Shown piece by piece: positions 1 to 8,348 of a stretch of DNA of 64,000 nt. The stretch is from Flavobacteriales bacterium. GTDB lineage: Bacteria > Bacteroidota > Bacteroidia > UBA10329. The number at the start of each line of letters is the position of its first letter. The first letter of the stretch is position 1. The notes below the pieces were generated by a model. The model did not search any database. It had not been told where the DNA came from and saw only the letters and a list, made by a program, of their open reading frames with translations. The DNA is taken from contig WGMW01000022.1 in assembly GCA_016124845.1 (NCBI GenBank), positions 16,098 through 80,097 of the forward strand. Direction: 5' to 3'. The translations under genes were made by a program, and so were the position numbers.

Positions 1-587
1 CCTAACCGACCTTCGTATTTCTCGCCTGTTTTGATGATCTGGTTGGTGAGCCCAACGCGCTTCTTGCTGTCCAGCACTTTGGCGTTCATCGTTATCGCCA
101 TCACCGAGATGTGCGATTCATCATCCCAAAGCATTTTGTCGTAGAACTTGAGATCGATGATCTGCTGTTTGATGGAGTCCAATTCCGCCTGTGAGGTTGC
201 TTCACCGTCTTTCAGCAACTTGAAATCGAAGCGTTTCAGACTATCATTCCTAACCAAATGATAACATCGGGCAGAGGAGATCACCTGCTCAATTCCATCC
301 AGATTGCGGATGTCCTCGCCCAGTTCGTACCACGCATTGTAGATGTCTTTGGTAAAGAGTTTCTCCTGCTGAATGCCGATCACCAGCACATCGCCATCCT
401 CTCCGAACTGCTTCTTAAAAGCCTTGTAATTGATCAGCGTGCTGTCCGTAGCAGGTAGCAGCGCAGCAAAATCATAGCGGATCTTGACCGAAGTGGCCAT
501 GTATCCCATCAAAACCGTGATGAGGCCGATAACCACCAGAATGGCTATGCGGTTCTTAAGAATGATGTGCGCTACACGCTCCCACAT
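1..587 (-). CDS. RND-superfamily (MMPL-type) exporter, N-terminal part, cut by window edge
   Basis: Reading the minus strand from an ATG at 585-587 gives 195 codons that stay open to the window edge, so only the N-terminus is present. A short cytoplasmic stretch is followed by one hydrophobic segment at about residues 10-30, then a soluble region with the early motif KIRYDFAALLPATDS. This layout matches the first transmembrane helix and first extracytoplasmic loop of predicted RND exporters (MMPL family), which move lipids or hydrophobic compounds across the inner membrane. The family call rests on this N-terminus alone. The gene is divergent from the desaturase gene, with 150 bases between the two starts. 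Confidence 0.72.
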   Translation of the reverse strand, partial: MWERVAHIILKNRIAILVVIGLITVLMGYMATSVKIRYDFAALLPATDSTLINYKAFKKQFGEDGDVLVIGIQQEKLFTKDIYNAWYELGEDIRNLDGIEQVISSARCYHLVRNDSLKRFDFKLLKDGEATSQAELDSIKQQIIDLKFYDKMLWDDESHISVMAITMNAKVLDSKKRVGLTNQIIKTGEKYEGRL

Positions 588-721
588 TTTCGCTACTGAA
601 ACTCAGTCTGTTGGTGGATTTTTTGGGGTTGCGAAGCTAAGAAAATCACGTAGCCAACGCAACGGATCTTGTCACACGAAAGACCGAACTGAAACTGCCT
701 TTAACCGAGGAAAGTCAATTC

Positions 722-729
722 CTTACCTT
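722..729 (+). promoter_or_regulatory. Promoter -7 box TACCTTCG before the desaturase gene
   Basis: TACCTTCG resembles the Bacteroidota -7 box TAnnTTTG and is followed by CGGCC, with the ATG only 8 bases after the box. A TTT at 700-702, 19 bases upstream, could serve as the -33 element. The spacing implies a very short or absent leader. Confidence 0.45.
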
Positions 730-737
730 CGCGGCCA

Positions 738-1787
738 ATGCGCCACGTTTCCGAAATAGCCTTCACCGATCCGGTTTTCAAAGACCGTTCGGGTTCTGGT
801 TTCACCAAGTTCATGATGCGCTACATCCGCGATGAGCGCGATATCGTGTTCATTCACCTCATTCTCAAGATTCTGTTGGTGATCGTTCCGATCGCGGTGT
901 ATCTGTATCTGCCAGGAAGGTTCAATTGGTGGATTGCCTCGGCTTATTTGGCCATCAACTGGGCGTTCTTCACACCGCCCTACATTCTCATGCTTCATTG
1001 CACCAGCCACCGGCCGCTGTTTCAGCGCAAGTACGATTGGATGAACAAGATCATTCCGTGGTTCTTGGGTCCGTTCTTTGGCGAAACGCCCGAAACGTAT
1101 TTCGGCCATCACATGGGCATGCATCATCCAGAAAATAACCTGCGCGAAGACCTCAGTAGCACCATCGAGTACCAGCGCGACAGTTTTGGTGATTTCATGA
1201 AGTATTTCCTACGGTTCTTCACCTTGGGAATGATTGATCTGACCAATTATTTCACACGGAAAAAGCGGTTCAAACTGCGCAAGAACACGGTGCTTGGCGA
1301 ATTGAGCTGGTACGCGTTTGTAATTGCGATGAGTTTCGTGAACTGGCAAGCGACCTTGGCCGTTTTCATCATCCCGTTCGTATTCACGCGTTTTATGATG
1401 ATGGCAGGAAACTGGGGACAGCACGCCTTTGTGGATGCCGATGCACCCGCGAACTGCTACCGCAACAGCATTACGTGCATTGAGGTCTCATACAACAAGC
1501 GGTGCTTCAACGATGGGTATCACATCATCCATCACATAAAACCCAGCATGCATTACACCGAAATGGCCAAGGAGTTCCGCGACCATTTGGATGACTATGC
1601 CCGCGAAAAGGCCATCGTGTTCGAAGGCATCGATTTCTTCATTGTGTGGTTCTTTCTTATGACGCACAATTACAAGGCGCTGGCCAAGCGGTTCGTTCGG
1701 TTGGATGATTCGCTGAAGACCGATGAAGACGTCATCGCCTTTCTGAAAAGCAGAACGAAGCGGCTGCCAGAAGATAAGTTGGTGTAA
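738..1787 (+). CDS. Membrane fatty acid desaturase family protein
   Basis: This 349-residue membrane protein carries the histidine boxes of the fatty acid desaturase superfamily: HCTSH at 87-91, GHHMGMHH at 123-130 and GYHIIHH at 260-266, with an extra His at 229. These residues would hold a di-iron centre that inserts double bonds (or hydroxyls) into acyl chains at the inner membrane. Hydrophobic stretches lie at about 38-60, 66-90, 155-168 and 192-222. The length fits the family. The start at 738 follows a TACCTTCG promoter box by 8 bases. The substrate and position of desaturation cannot be read from the sequence. Confidence 0.85.
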   Translation: MRHVSEIAFTDPVFKDRSGSGFTKFMMRYIRDERDIVFIHLILKILLVIVPIAVYLYLPGRFNWWIASAYLAINWAFFTPPYILMLHCTSHRPLFQRKYDWMNKIIPWFLGPFFGETPETYFGHHMGMHHPENNLREDLSSTIEYQRDSFGDFMKYFLRFFTLGMIDLTNYFTRKKRFKLRKNTVLGELSWYAFVIAMSFVNWQATLAVFIIPFVFTRFMMMAGNWGQHAFVDADAPANCYRNSITCIEVSYNKRCFNDGYHIIHHIKPSMHYTEMAKEFRDHLDDYAREKAIVFEGIDFFIVWFFLMTHNYKALAKRFVRLDDSLKTDEDVIAFLKSRTKRLPEDKLV

Positions 1788-1887
1788 GCCTCATTTCAGA
1801 ATTCATTAATTCTTCACGGAAAACTGTAACACTCGTTGGTTGGCTTTGCCGTAAGATTGCATGACACAATCCTAAAAGAATGAAGCC

Positions 1888-2460
1888 ATGAAGAATGTGA
1901 TCTTACTATTCAGCGTAGCCATTGCGCTCACTTTTTTGAATTCCTGCAAGAAGGATGAAACGGCCACAGGCGATTTCACGCTGACGAGCATTGCCGTTTC
2001 CAACGGAGAACTTTTGGACGATTACAAGTGTGAGCAAAAAGTGAACGACATTGAGGCTTCGATTCCGCTTTCGTGGTCGAATGTTCCAGAAGGAACAGGC
2101 TCGTTGGCGGTATCGATGGTCCATTATCCCAACCCGAACGACCTTGCGCATCCGAACAGCTACCTCGTGCTTTGGGACATCGATCCATCGGTCACTTCTA
2201 TCGCGCATGGCGCTGCCGATGATGGCCCGTGGTTCATGGGTTCGAACAAGGATGGTACGGCCATTTCCTACACTTCGCCCTGTTCGCCAGATGCTGGTTC
2301 GCACGAATACACCATTACCATCTACGCACTTTCGGAAACGCCTGCAAGTCTTCCATCCAACAGTAGCATCGATGTGACGTACAACGTGCTGATGGACGCG
2401 ATTTCAACCGTGACCATCGTGGATCAGGCTTCGCTCACATTTGTAAGCATCACGGAGTAA
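1888..2460 (+). CDS. PEBP/YbhB-YbcL-like lipoprotein
   Basis: This 190-residue protein starts with a lipoprotein signal peptide whose lipobox ends in LNSC at about residue 20, so it is probably anchored in an envelope membrane. The rest matches the phosphatidylethanolamine-binding (YbhB/YbcL, Raf-kinase-inhibitor-like) fold. The central motif IPLSWSNVPEGTGSLAVSM corresponds to the family's PPLSW..P...SLA, and YTSPCSPDAGSHEYTITIYAL matches its GP.PP.G.H.Y...YAL. No catalytic role is established for bacterial members. The start is preceded by AAAGAATGAAGCC, which contains a possible ribosome-binding GAA/AAG stretch. Confidence 0.82.
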   Translation: MKNVILLFSVAIALTFLNSCKKDETATGDFTLTSIAVSNGELLDDYKCEQKVNDIEASIPLSWSNVPEGTGSLAVSMVHYPNPNDLAHPNSYLVLWDIDPSVTSIAHGAADDGPWFMGSNKDGTAISYTSPCSPDAGSHEYTITIYALSETPASLPSNSSIDVTYNVLMDAISTVTIVDQASLTFVSITE

Positions 2461-2526
2461 GCGAAGTCGATCGATTCACCTTTTTGAGGTATTGCTTACC
2501 GCAGTTGGCACAGATATTTTTGGTCT

Positions 2527-2688
2527 GTGCAATCGAAACCGCAGCAAATAGATGAGGTACGGGAACCGTTCGCGTTCACGGATTTTCATGTTTTCGAGTT
2601 CAAGAAGAAGAAAAAGAAGCAGTGCTGCGAGAAGTACAAGCGCAAAGGCAAGCGTTGCGGTTCGTGTCCGCTGAAGAGTTGTGCTTAG
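2527..2688 (+). CDS. Small Lys/Cys-rich protein with CCEKYKRKGKRCGSCP motif
   Basis: A GTG-started reading frame of 53 codons ends in a run of seven Lys/Phe-Lys residues followed by CCEKYKRKGKRCGSCPLKSCA. I recall short Bacteroidota proteins with a similar CC.KY.KKGK.C..CP ending, which suggests a conserved small, possibly metal-binding protein. The frame is open back to a TGA at 2485, with no ATG, so the start is uncertain. It lies between convergent genes and its 3' end overlaps the end of the DUF1287 gene by four bases. Confidence 0.5.
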   Translation: MQSKPQQIDEVREPFAFTDFHVFEFKKKKKKQCCEKYKRKGKRCGSCPLKSCA

Positions 2689-3254
2689 TCGCTGTAGCTG
2701 TAATGACCTGTTATCTGGAAGTTGAAAAGGCAATCTTCCAGCACTTGGCCTGCGCCAATGTTGTGAACGACCATTGGCCGCTTGCCGTCTGACGAATGCT
2801 GGTCTACCACAATTCCAATGTGCGTGATACCTCCGCCCAAATTCCAAGTAACGATGTCGCCTGCTTGGTAATCGGCAGCGTTTTTGGAAACGGCTTTCAC
2901 CGTTCCGTGACGTTCAAAGAACTTCATCAAGTTCGGAACCCTTCGGTGATCGATGTTCGAATCGGTGGATTTCAGTCCCCAATTTTTCGGGTAGAGGTTG
3001 AAATTGGCTTTCATGTCTTCATGAACCAATTTCTGCAGGTCGATGCCAAGTTTTCGGTAAGCGCGAATGACCACATCGGTGCAAACGCCCTTGTCGCGCG
3101 GAACATCCCCGTTAGGATAATCGATCTTGAAATAACTCGGGTCGTAGGTCACTTTCTGTTTGGTGAGTTCGGTGGCTGCGGCTGAAAGACGTGCATTTTG
3201 GGCAGAGATTGCCAAACTCGAAAGCGCAAGAAAAAGGGTAAAGAATATTCGCAT
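2685..3254 (-). CDS. DUF1287 family secreted protein
   Basis: The ATG at 3252-3254 is chosen because it places a clean signal peptide (MRIFFTLFLALSSLAISAQ) at the N-terminus; a longer frame upstream adds 22 residues without signal character. The 189-residue product has the DUF1287 signature: VTYDPSY, YPNGDVPRDKGVCTDVVIRAYR, DLQKLVHEDM, NIDHRRVPNL and a late GDIVTW...THIGIVVD. The conserved Cys in GVCTD and the later His recall the papain-like NlpC/CHAP fold, so a cell-wall or amide hydrolase role is possible but unproven. It is divergent from the hydrolase gene, with only 26 bases between the two starts. Confidence 0.85.
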   Translation of the reverse strand: MRIFFTLFLALSSLAISAQNARLSAAATELTKQKVTYDPSYFKIDYPNGDVPRDKGVCTDVVIRAYRKLGIDLQKLVHEDMKANFNLYPKNWGLKSTDSNIDHRRVPNLMKFFERHGTVKAVSKNAADYQAGDIVTWNLGGGITHIGIVVDQHSSDGKRPMVVHNIGAGQVLEDCLFNFQITGHYSYSD

Positions 3255-3280
3255 CGATTGAATAACGTAGTATTGTATGA

Positions 3281-4189
3281 ATGAAACGACTTTTGGTTTT
3301 TCTGGTCGTTCTGACCACAACTTTCAACGCCATGGCTACCATCAATATTGTAAACAAGGAAGTAAACGGATTCACCTTTAAGTGCCGTGTGGCTGGAGAC
3401 ACTTCGGGCGAGCCTGTGATTCTCTTGCATGGTTTTCCAGAAACATCCCACATGTGGATTCCGTTGATGGAACGTCTTTCAGAAAATGGCTACTACTGCA
3501 TTGCACCCGATCAGCGTGGTTACAGTCCGCAGGCCAGACCAACGGATGTAAAAGCATACGAGATAGAGGAACTGGTTTCGGATGTGGTGGGATTAGCTGA
3601 TGCTTTCGGTTTCGAGAAGTTCCAACTTATTGGGCACGATTGGGGTTCGGCTGTTGGTTGGGGAGTGGTGGCCTATCATCCCGATAGGGTAAAGAGCTGG
3701 ACTGCACTTTCTGTTCCGCACTTAAAAGCTTTTAGCGATGCAGTTCGGTTCGATAAGAAACAGAAGAAGATGAGCCAGTACATGGGCTTTTTCCAACTGC
3801 GCGGAATTCCAGAGTGGTTCATGCTTCGGAAAGACCGCAAAATGCTGAAAGGAACATGGCGTTCAAGTTCAGAAGAAGAAAAGCTAGATTACTTGGATGT
3901 GATCGGCAACAAACCTGGACTGAAAGCTGCTCTGGCCTGGTATCGTGCCAATTATAAAGTCCTTAAAAAAGGGCAGAAAATGGATAATTATCTGGAAGTA
4001 AAAACACCAACATTATTGCTTTGGGGCAAGAAGGATTTTGCCATTGGGCCTGTTGGTGTGGAAGGAACTGCCCAGTACATGAAAGGCGAGTACAAGCGGG
4101 TTGATCTGGATGCGAGTCATTGGTTGATCCAAGAAGATTTTGAAGGATGTGCAGTTCCCATTTTGGAGCATCTGAACAGCCACAAGTAA
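3281..4189 (+). CDS. Alpha/beta hydrolase, epoxide hydrolase/dehalogenase type, exported
   Basis: This 302-residue protein has an N-terminal signal peptide (to about residue 19) and a full alpha/beta-hydrolase fold. The oxyanion motif HGFPE sits at 50-54. The nucleophile elbow GHDWGSAVGW gives Asp120 rather than Ser, as in epoxide hydrolases and haloalkane dehalogenases. The catalytic His is probably His280 in DASHW. DQRGYS at 77-82 also fits epoxide hydrolases. The substrate is unknown. The stop codon overlaps the start of the phosphopantetheinyl transferase gene (TAATG), so the two are likely co-translated. Confidence 0.85.
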   Translation: MKRLLVFLVVLTTTFNAMATINIVNKEVNGFTFKCRVAGDTSGEPVILLHGFPETSHMWIPLMERLSENGYYCIAPDQRGYSPQARPTDVKAYEIEELVSDVVGLADAFGFEKFQLIGHDWGSAVGWGVVAYHPDRVKSWTALSVPHLKAFSDAVRFDKKQKKMSQYMGFFQLRGIPEWFMLRKDRKMLKGTWRSSSEEEKLDYLDVIGNKPGLKAALAWYRANYKVLKKGQKMDNYLEVKTPTLLLWGKKDFAIGPVGVEGTAQYMKGEYKRVDLDASHWLIQEDFEGCAVPILEHLNSHK

Positions 4190-4782
4190 TGCCGCTTATC
4201 GAAGACAAACAGGTTGGAAACAACCGCCTTGGCCTGTGGCGAATAGATGGCTCGGAAATCCGATTTGAAAAAGATTTTCCCGAATTGGCTATGCAACTTT
4301 CCGTCCGCCATCCAAGAACGCAATTGCAGCGTTATGCTTCGCGATTACTTATTGCTGAAATGCTGGGCGAAATGCCCGAAGTTTCAAAAGATGAGAACGG
4401 CAAACCGCTGCTGCCGAATCATGCTTTGGAGATTTCCATTTCGCACACCGAAGGTTATGCGGCTGTTCTACTTGGGACGGGAAAATTGGGCGTAGATGTG
4501 CAGCACTACAAACCCAATGTGATGAAAGTGCGCGACCGTTTTCTCGATGAAAATGAACTCGGAATGGCGCAGGACATCGAAACCACCACGCTTTTCTGGG
4601 CCGCCAAAGAGGCGGTTTACAAATACAACGCAAAGCCTGGTCTGGATTTCCGTGACCCGATCAAGGTGCATTCCATCGAACCAGAAATTCTACCCAGCAG
4701 TTTTGTTTATGATGGTGTTGAAACGAAGATCGATCTTGGGTGGAAGAAACTGGACGGAGCGATGCTTGTCTGGACGACTTAG
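4189..4782 (+). CDS. 4'-phosphopantetheinyl transferase superfamily protein
   Basis: The start at 4189 overlaps the preceding stop as TAATG and gives 197 residues; an in-frame ATG at 4147 lies inside the hydrolase gene and is less likely. The C-terminal half has the transferase signature: GVDVQ at 101-105 and WAAKEAVYKY at 137-146, with acidic residues between them that bind magnesium. The enzyme moves the 4'-phosphopantetheine arm of coenzyme A onto acyl-carrier or peptidyl-carrier proteins in the cytoplasm. It resembles Sfp/HetI-like rather than AcpS types by length. Its 3' end overlaps the convergent cysQ gene by four bases. Confidence 0.85.
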   Translation: MPLIEDKQVGNNRLGLWRIDGSEIRFEKDFPELAMQLSVRHPRTQLQRYASRLLIAEMLGEMPEVSKDENGKPLLPNHALEISISHTEGYAAVLLGTGKLGVDVQHYKPNVMKVRDRFLDENELGMAQDIETTTLFWAAKEAVYKYNAKPGLDFRDPIKVHSIEPEILPSSFVYDGVETKIDLGWKKLDGAMLVWTT

Positions 4783-5570
4783 CGCTTAATGATGAACCAT
4801 GGGTTCAGCAGATTCTCTTTATTGTAGCGAAGCGGAGTAACCTCATCCTTTTCGGTTACAACGCAGCCAGCGTTTCTAGCAATGGCATCGCCTGCGCCCG
4901 TGTCCCATTCCATGGTCGGAGCAAAACGTGGGTAAACATCCGCAACGCCTTCCGCAACTAAGCAAAGTTTCAGCGAACTTCCCATCGAGACCATTTCAAC
5001 GTCTCCGTGTTCGGCTTTCATTTTGTCGAAATACTCCAACGTCTCATCGCTCATGTGAGAACGGCTTCCGACCATAGAGAAGGTTTTTCTGTTGGATGCG
5101 ATCGGAAGTTTATCTCCTTTTGAAAGCAGATCGTTCAGGTCAGTATGAGAAGCATGGATCTTTGAATAATCATTGATTTTGAAAGCACCTTTTCCCTTGA
5201 TTCCGAGGTACATTTCATCCTTCACAGGAACGTAGATCACGCCCGAAACAGGAACGCCATCCTCAATCAGAGCAATATTCACCGTGAACTCACCATTGCG
5301 CTTCACAAACTCCTTGGTGCCATCCAACGGATCGACCAACCAGAACCGTTTCCAGTCTTTTCTTTCAGCGAATGGAATGTCTTTTCCTTCCTCACTCAAC
5401 ACAGGAATACCAGTGTCTTTCAGGTATTCCATGATCTTCAGATGGGCGCGTCTGTCGGCTTCAGTCAGCGGACTTTTGTCCTCTTTCACATCAACGGTGA
5501 ACTCCGTTCCGTAAACTTCAAGTATTTCCAATCCGCCTTCGAAGGCACCTTTAATAGCCTGTTCAATCAT
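4779..5570 (-). CDS. cysQ: 3'(2'),5'-bisphosphate nucleotidase CysQ
   Basis: This 263-residue protein belongs to the inositol-monophosphatase superfamily with CysQ features. It has LSEEG at 59-63, the metal-binding WLVDPLDGT at 77-85, and a late WDTGAGDA motif. CysQ hydrolyses 3'-phosphoadenosine-5'-phosphate (PAP), the by-product of PAPS-using sulfotransferases, to AMP and phosphate. It is the last gene of the minus-strand run behind the SLC13 permease and lies close to the divergent cysC-cysD-cysN genes. With two sulfotransferases in the window, PAP clearance is the obvious job. Confidence 0.93.
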   Translation of the reverse strand: MIEQAIKGAFEGGLEILEVYGTEFTVDVKEDKSPLTEADRRAHLKIMEYLKDTGIPVLSEEGKDIPFAERKDWKRFWLVDPLDGTKEFVKRNGEFTVNIALIEDGVPVSGVIYVPVKDEMYLGIKGKGAFKINDYSKIHASHTDLNDLLSKGDKLPIASNRKTFSMVGSRSHMSDETLEYFDKMKAEHGDVEMVSMGSSLKLCLVAEGVADVYPRFAPTMEWDTGAGDAIARNAGCVVTEKDEVTPLRYNKENLLNPWFIIKR

Positions 5571-5575
5571 GGCCG

Positions 5576-5583
5576 CGAAAGTA
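5576..5583 (-). promoter_or_regulatory. Promoter -7 box TACTTTCG before cysQ
   Basis: On the minus strand TACTTTCG is followed by CGGCC and then ATG. This fits the Bacteroidota -7 box TAnnTTTG with one change and the same CGGCC tail seen before the desaturase and wza-like genes. It would allow cysQ to be transcribed separately from the SLC13 gene, with almost no leader. Confidence 0.45.
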
Positions 5584-5601
5584 GGGTTTGATACGCTAAT
5601 G

Positions 5602-7362
5602 CTACATTAGATCGTATTTCCAGACAAGCAAAAGTGTACCAAGTGCTATGTAGATCAGCGTAAGCGGTAGGCCGATTTTCATGAAATCTTTGAAGGTGTA
5701 TCCGCCCGAACCGTATACCATGAGGTTGGTCTGGTAGCCAATAGGCGTGATGAAACTGGCCGCGCCTCCGAACGCCACAACCAGCACAAAAGGTTCAACA
5801 GGTAAATTCATGCTGTGCGCCAAACTCACCGAGATCGGGAAGATGAGGGCAACGGCCGCTTTGTTCGTCATGTAGGCGCCAAGAATGTTGGTCACCGCGA
5901 AAATTCCTGCTATTACGGCAATTGGCCCCAGGTTCTTGCCAACGTTTAGGACTGTTTCGGCAATGATGTCAGCAGCACCGCTGTTGATCAGTGCTTTTCC
6001 CAATGCAAGCCCGAAAGCCATGATGGCCAACAGGTTCACATCCAACCCCTTGCGCACTTCGGTAGCCGTAAGAATACCTCCAAGGAGTGTTCCCGCAAGA
6101 ACGATCAACAAGCAAGTGAACAGCGGAACGGGAGTAGTTGCGGAAACAATAATGGAGGCCAATACACCAAGAATGACGTAAAGTGCTTTTCGCCCCTGAA
6201 CGCGCACATTCTGCTTCCGCGAAATGGTGTAGAACGCATTTTCCGTGGCACGTTTGTAGAAATCGCGACCCGCGAAAAGAAGCAACGCATCGCCTGCCTG
6301 GAGTTCAATATCGCCCAGTTTGCCCGATAGTTTTTCGCCATTTCGGTGAACGGCTACAATGGCCGCATCATATTTACCTCGGAAATCCGAATCCTTCACG
6401 GTTTTACCGATGAGTGAACTGTTGTACGAGATAACCACTTCCACCACATCCGAGAGGTTGTCGCCTTCGCAGGTTTTTGGCAGACTCAAACCCATTTCGG
6501 CTTTCACCATGTCTTGAATCGTGTCCAAACCACCCGTGAAGATCAGTCGGTCGTAAGAACGCAGAACGTGCGTAGGCGAAACGGGTGTGATGATGCGCTC
6601 ATTGCGCACGATCTCAACCAAGAAATTGCCTTTCAGATTCCGTAATCCTGCCTGTTGGATGGTTTTTCCAATAAGTGATGAGGTTTGCCCGACCTCCGTT
6701 TCCACGAAATACTCGCGCCAATCCTCGCTGAATTCATCCACCGCATCCTTATGGTCGGGAAGCAACCGATTGGAGAAAAAGAACATATAAATGCCTCCAA
6801 CGATCGCCAGCGGCAAGCCGATCCACGTGAAATCGAAAATGTCGAGGCCTGGAAGTCCCGCATCCACAGCCATACCGTTGACGATCAGGTTGGTGCTGGT
6901 TCCGACCAACGTCATACAACCACCCACAATGGTCACATACGAAAGCGGGATGAGCAGTTTTGCGGGCGACATGCCATTGCGCTTCGACCAGCTATGCACG
7001 TACGGCATCATCATCGCCACAAGTGGAGTATTATTGAAGAATGCCGAGGCTGGCGCAATGAAAAGCATCATCCGCCCAACGAACGACCGCTGACTTTTCG
7101 TTCCCTTGAAAAGACGGTTGAATAGCGCGTCCATCACGTTCGTTTTTCGGATGGTATCGCTAAGAATCAGCAGAAGAATGATGACTGCTAACTGCTCATT
7201 GGCGAAACCGCTGATGGCCTCTTTCGGGGTGAGTACACCTAAAACCGTTAGGAACATCACAGCCGAGAAAAAGGCTACTTCCGCCCGTATTTTCCCTGAG
7301 TAAAGGGCTACAAGCAGAAATAGGACCGAGATCCCGACCAATATGGGCGCGAATTCAGGCAT
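5602..7362 (-). CDS. SLC13/DASS-family permease with two RCK-C (TrkA-C) domains, probable sulfate importer
   Basis: This 586-residue inner-membrane protein has about five N-terminal membrane segments (to about 200), a soluble centre at about 205-375 with two TrkA-C-like domains (each with a SLIGKT motif and a GD..L.F.G ending), and several C-terminal segments. FFNNTPLVAMMMP is the first SNT-like substrate/sodium motif, and TNKAAVALIFPI with YQTNLMVYGSGGY the second. Members with this TrkA-C insertion often carry sulfate or dicarboxylates. Lying between cysQ and the cysC-D-N genes, sulfate is the best guess. It begins 5 bases after the short aldehyde dehydrogenase gene. Confidence 0.85.
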   Translation of the reverse strand: MPEFAPILVGISVLFLLVALYSGKIRAEVAFFSAVMFLTVLGVLTPKEAISGFANEQLAVIILLLILSDTIRKTNVMDALFNRLFKGTKSQRSFVGRMMLFIAPASAFFNNTPLVAMMMPYVHSWSKRNGMSPAKLLIPLSYVTIVGGCMTLVGTSTNLIVNGMAVDAGLPGLDIFDFTWIGLPLAIVGGIYMFFFSNRLLPDHKDAVDEFSEDWREYFVETEVGQTSSLIGKTIQQAGLRNLKGNFLVEIVRNERIITPVSPTHVLRSYDRLIFTGGLDTIQDMVKAEMGLSLPKTCEGDNLSDVVEVVISYNSSLIGKTVKDSDFRGKYDAAIVAVHRNGEKLSGKLGDIELQAGDALLLFAGRDFYKRATENAFYTISRKQNVRVQGRKALYVILGVLASIIVSATTPVPLFTCLLIVLAGTLLGGILTATEVRKGLDVNLLAIMAFGLALGKALINSGAADIIAETVLNVGKNLGPIAVIAGIFAVTNILGAYMTNKAAVALIFPISVSLAHSMNLPVEPFVLVVAFGGAASFITPIGYQTNLMVYGSGGYTFKDFMKIGLPLTLIYIALGTLLLVWKYDLM

Positions 7363-7367
7363 TTACA

Positions 7368-8240
7368 TTAATATCCCGATTTCGCTCCCGCGATGTTCTC
7401 GATCGGATGCCAAGTGGTTTTCACTTCCTGAGTTTCGAGAAGAAGGTAAGGGTCTTCGCCCTGTCTGTTCCAATCGTATTTGGCCCAATTGAGCACACGT
7501 TTTACGTTGAGTGCTCCGTTCTCTTGGATTTTTTTCAAGTGCTTTTCACGGCAGTAAATGGTGGCATTCACATCCATGTGGCTACTGAAATGCTCGGCCA
7601 ATTCATCCTCTTTTCCTGTGAGAATGTTGACCGCGCCACCTGGAACGTCTGACGAATTCAATACCTCGGCAAACGTTACCGCCACGTGTGGTGAATTCTC
7701 TGAAGCAAGTACTACGCAGGTGTTCCCACCAGCGATGACAGGCATGATACAACTCACCAACCCAAGCAATGATGGAGTTTCAGGTGCGATGATGGTCACA
7801 ACACCCGTTGGTTCGTGAACGCTGAAGTTGAAATGGGAGGATGAAACGGGGTTTACACTTCCGAAAGCCTGTGTGAACTTATCGCACCAACCCGCGAAAT
7901 AAACGCAGCGGTCGATGGAGGTTTCGACCTCTTTCGTTGCAGCAGCTCGCGAAGCACCAACGGCCACCAATTCCTCAACGAATTGTGCTTTTCTTCCTTC
8001 AAGCATTTCGGCAATGCGATACAGAATTTGGCTTCGGTTAAAAGCCGCTCTGCTGCTCCACCCTTCGAAGGCATTTCGCGCAGCAACAACTGCGTTGCGG
8101 AGGTCTTTTCTACTGCTAAGGCAGATGTTGGTCACCGTGCCGTCTTTCAACTCAACGGGATAAAAACGACCACTTTCCGTTCTCGGAAACTGCCCCCCGA
8201 TGTAGATCTTGTATGTTTTGAGTACTTCCAATCTGCACAT
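7368..8240 (-). CDS. Short aldehyde dehydrogenase-family protein lacking the catalytic Cys domain
   Basis: The 290 residues align with the N-terminal, NAD-binding part of aldehyde dehydrogenases: YIGGQFPRTESGR near the start, a GWSSRAAFNRSQILYRIAEML helix, an EPTGVVTIIAPETP segment and MPVIAGGNTCVVLASENSP. The stretch with catalytic Cys and Glu is absent: after NILTGKEDEL the protein turns into a short unrelated tail. It therefore looks like a pseudoenzyme, not a random truncation, since the frame is intact. It sits two genes behind a full aldehyde dehydrogenase, recalling the two-domain ALDH16 family, whose second domain lacks the active Cys. The GxxExxY element separates the two genes. Confidence 0.82.
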   Translation of the reverse strand: MCRLEVLKTYKIYIGGQFPRTESGRFYPVELKDGTVTNICLSSRKDLRNAVVAARNAFEGWSSRAAFNRSQILYRIAEMLEGRKAQFVEELVAVGASRAAATKEVETSIDRCVYFAGWCDKFTQAFGSVNPVSSSHFNFSVHEPTGVVTIIAPETPSLLGLVSCIMPVIAGGNTCVVLASENSPHVAVTFAEVLNSSDVPGGAVNILTGKEDELAEHFSSHMDVNATIYCREKHLKKIQENGALNVKRVLNWAKYDWNRQGEDPYLLLETQEVKTTWHPIENIAGAKSGY

Positions 8241-8252
8241 GTTTTTTCTTTT

Positions 8253-8285
8253 ACCGCGGAGACGCGGAGTTTTCGCAGAGAGCGC
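8253..8285 (+). repeat. Terminal inverted repeat of GxxExxY element 1 (outer, 3' side of the gene)
   Basis: A 33-base sequence beginning ACCGCGGAGACGCGGAG. It is an imperfect inverted copy of 8757-8791 on the far side of the GxxExxY gene, differing at a few positions and by a 2-base gap. A second inward-facing copy at 8310-8342 forms an imperfect palindrome with it. Confidence 0.8.
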
Positions 8286-8309
8286 GGAGTTTTCCGTTAA
8301 TAATTCCTT

Positions 8310-8342
8310 GCGCTCTTCGCGCAGTCTCAGCGTCTTTGCGGT
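8310..8342 (-). repeat. Internal copy of the GxxExxY element 1 repeat
   Basis: On the minus strand this reads ACCGCAAAGACGCTGAGAC and onward, clearly related to the outer repeats at 8253-8285 and 8757-8791. It ends 6 bases from the GxxExxY stop codon. Together with 8253-8285 it could fold as a long imperfect hairpin downstream of the gene. Confidence 0.75.
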
Positions 8343-8348
8343 TAAATA

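Noticed and set aside
2476..2560. Minus-strand frame with a C-x2-C motif (ICANCGKQYL)
   Set aside because: It is short, lacks a good start, and overlaps the better-supported plus-strand Cys/Lys-rich frame.
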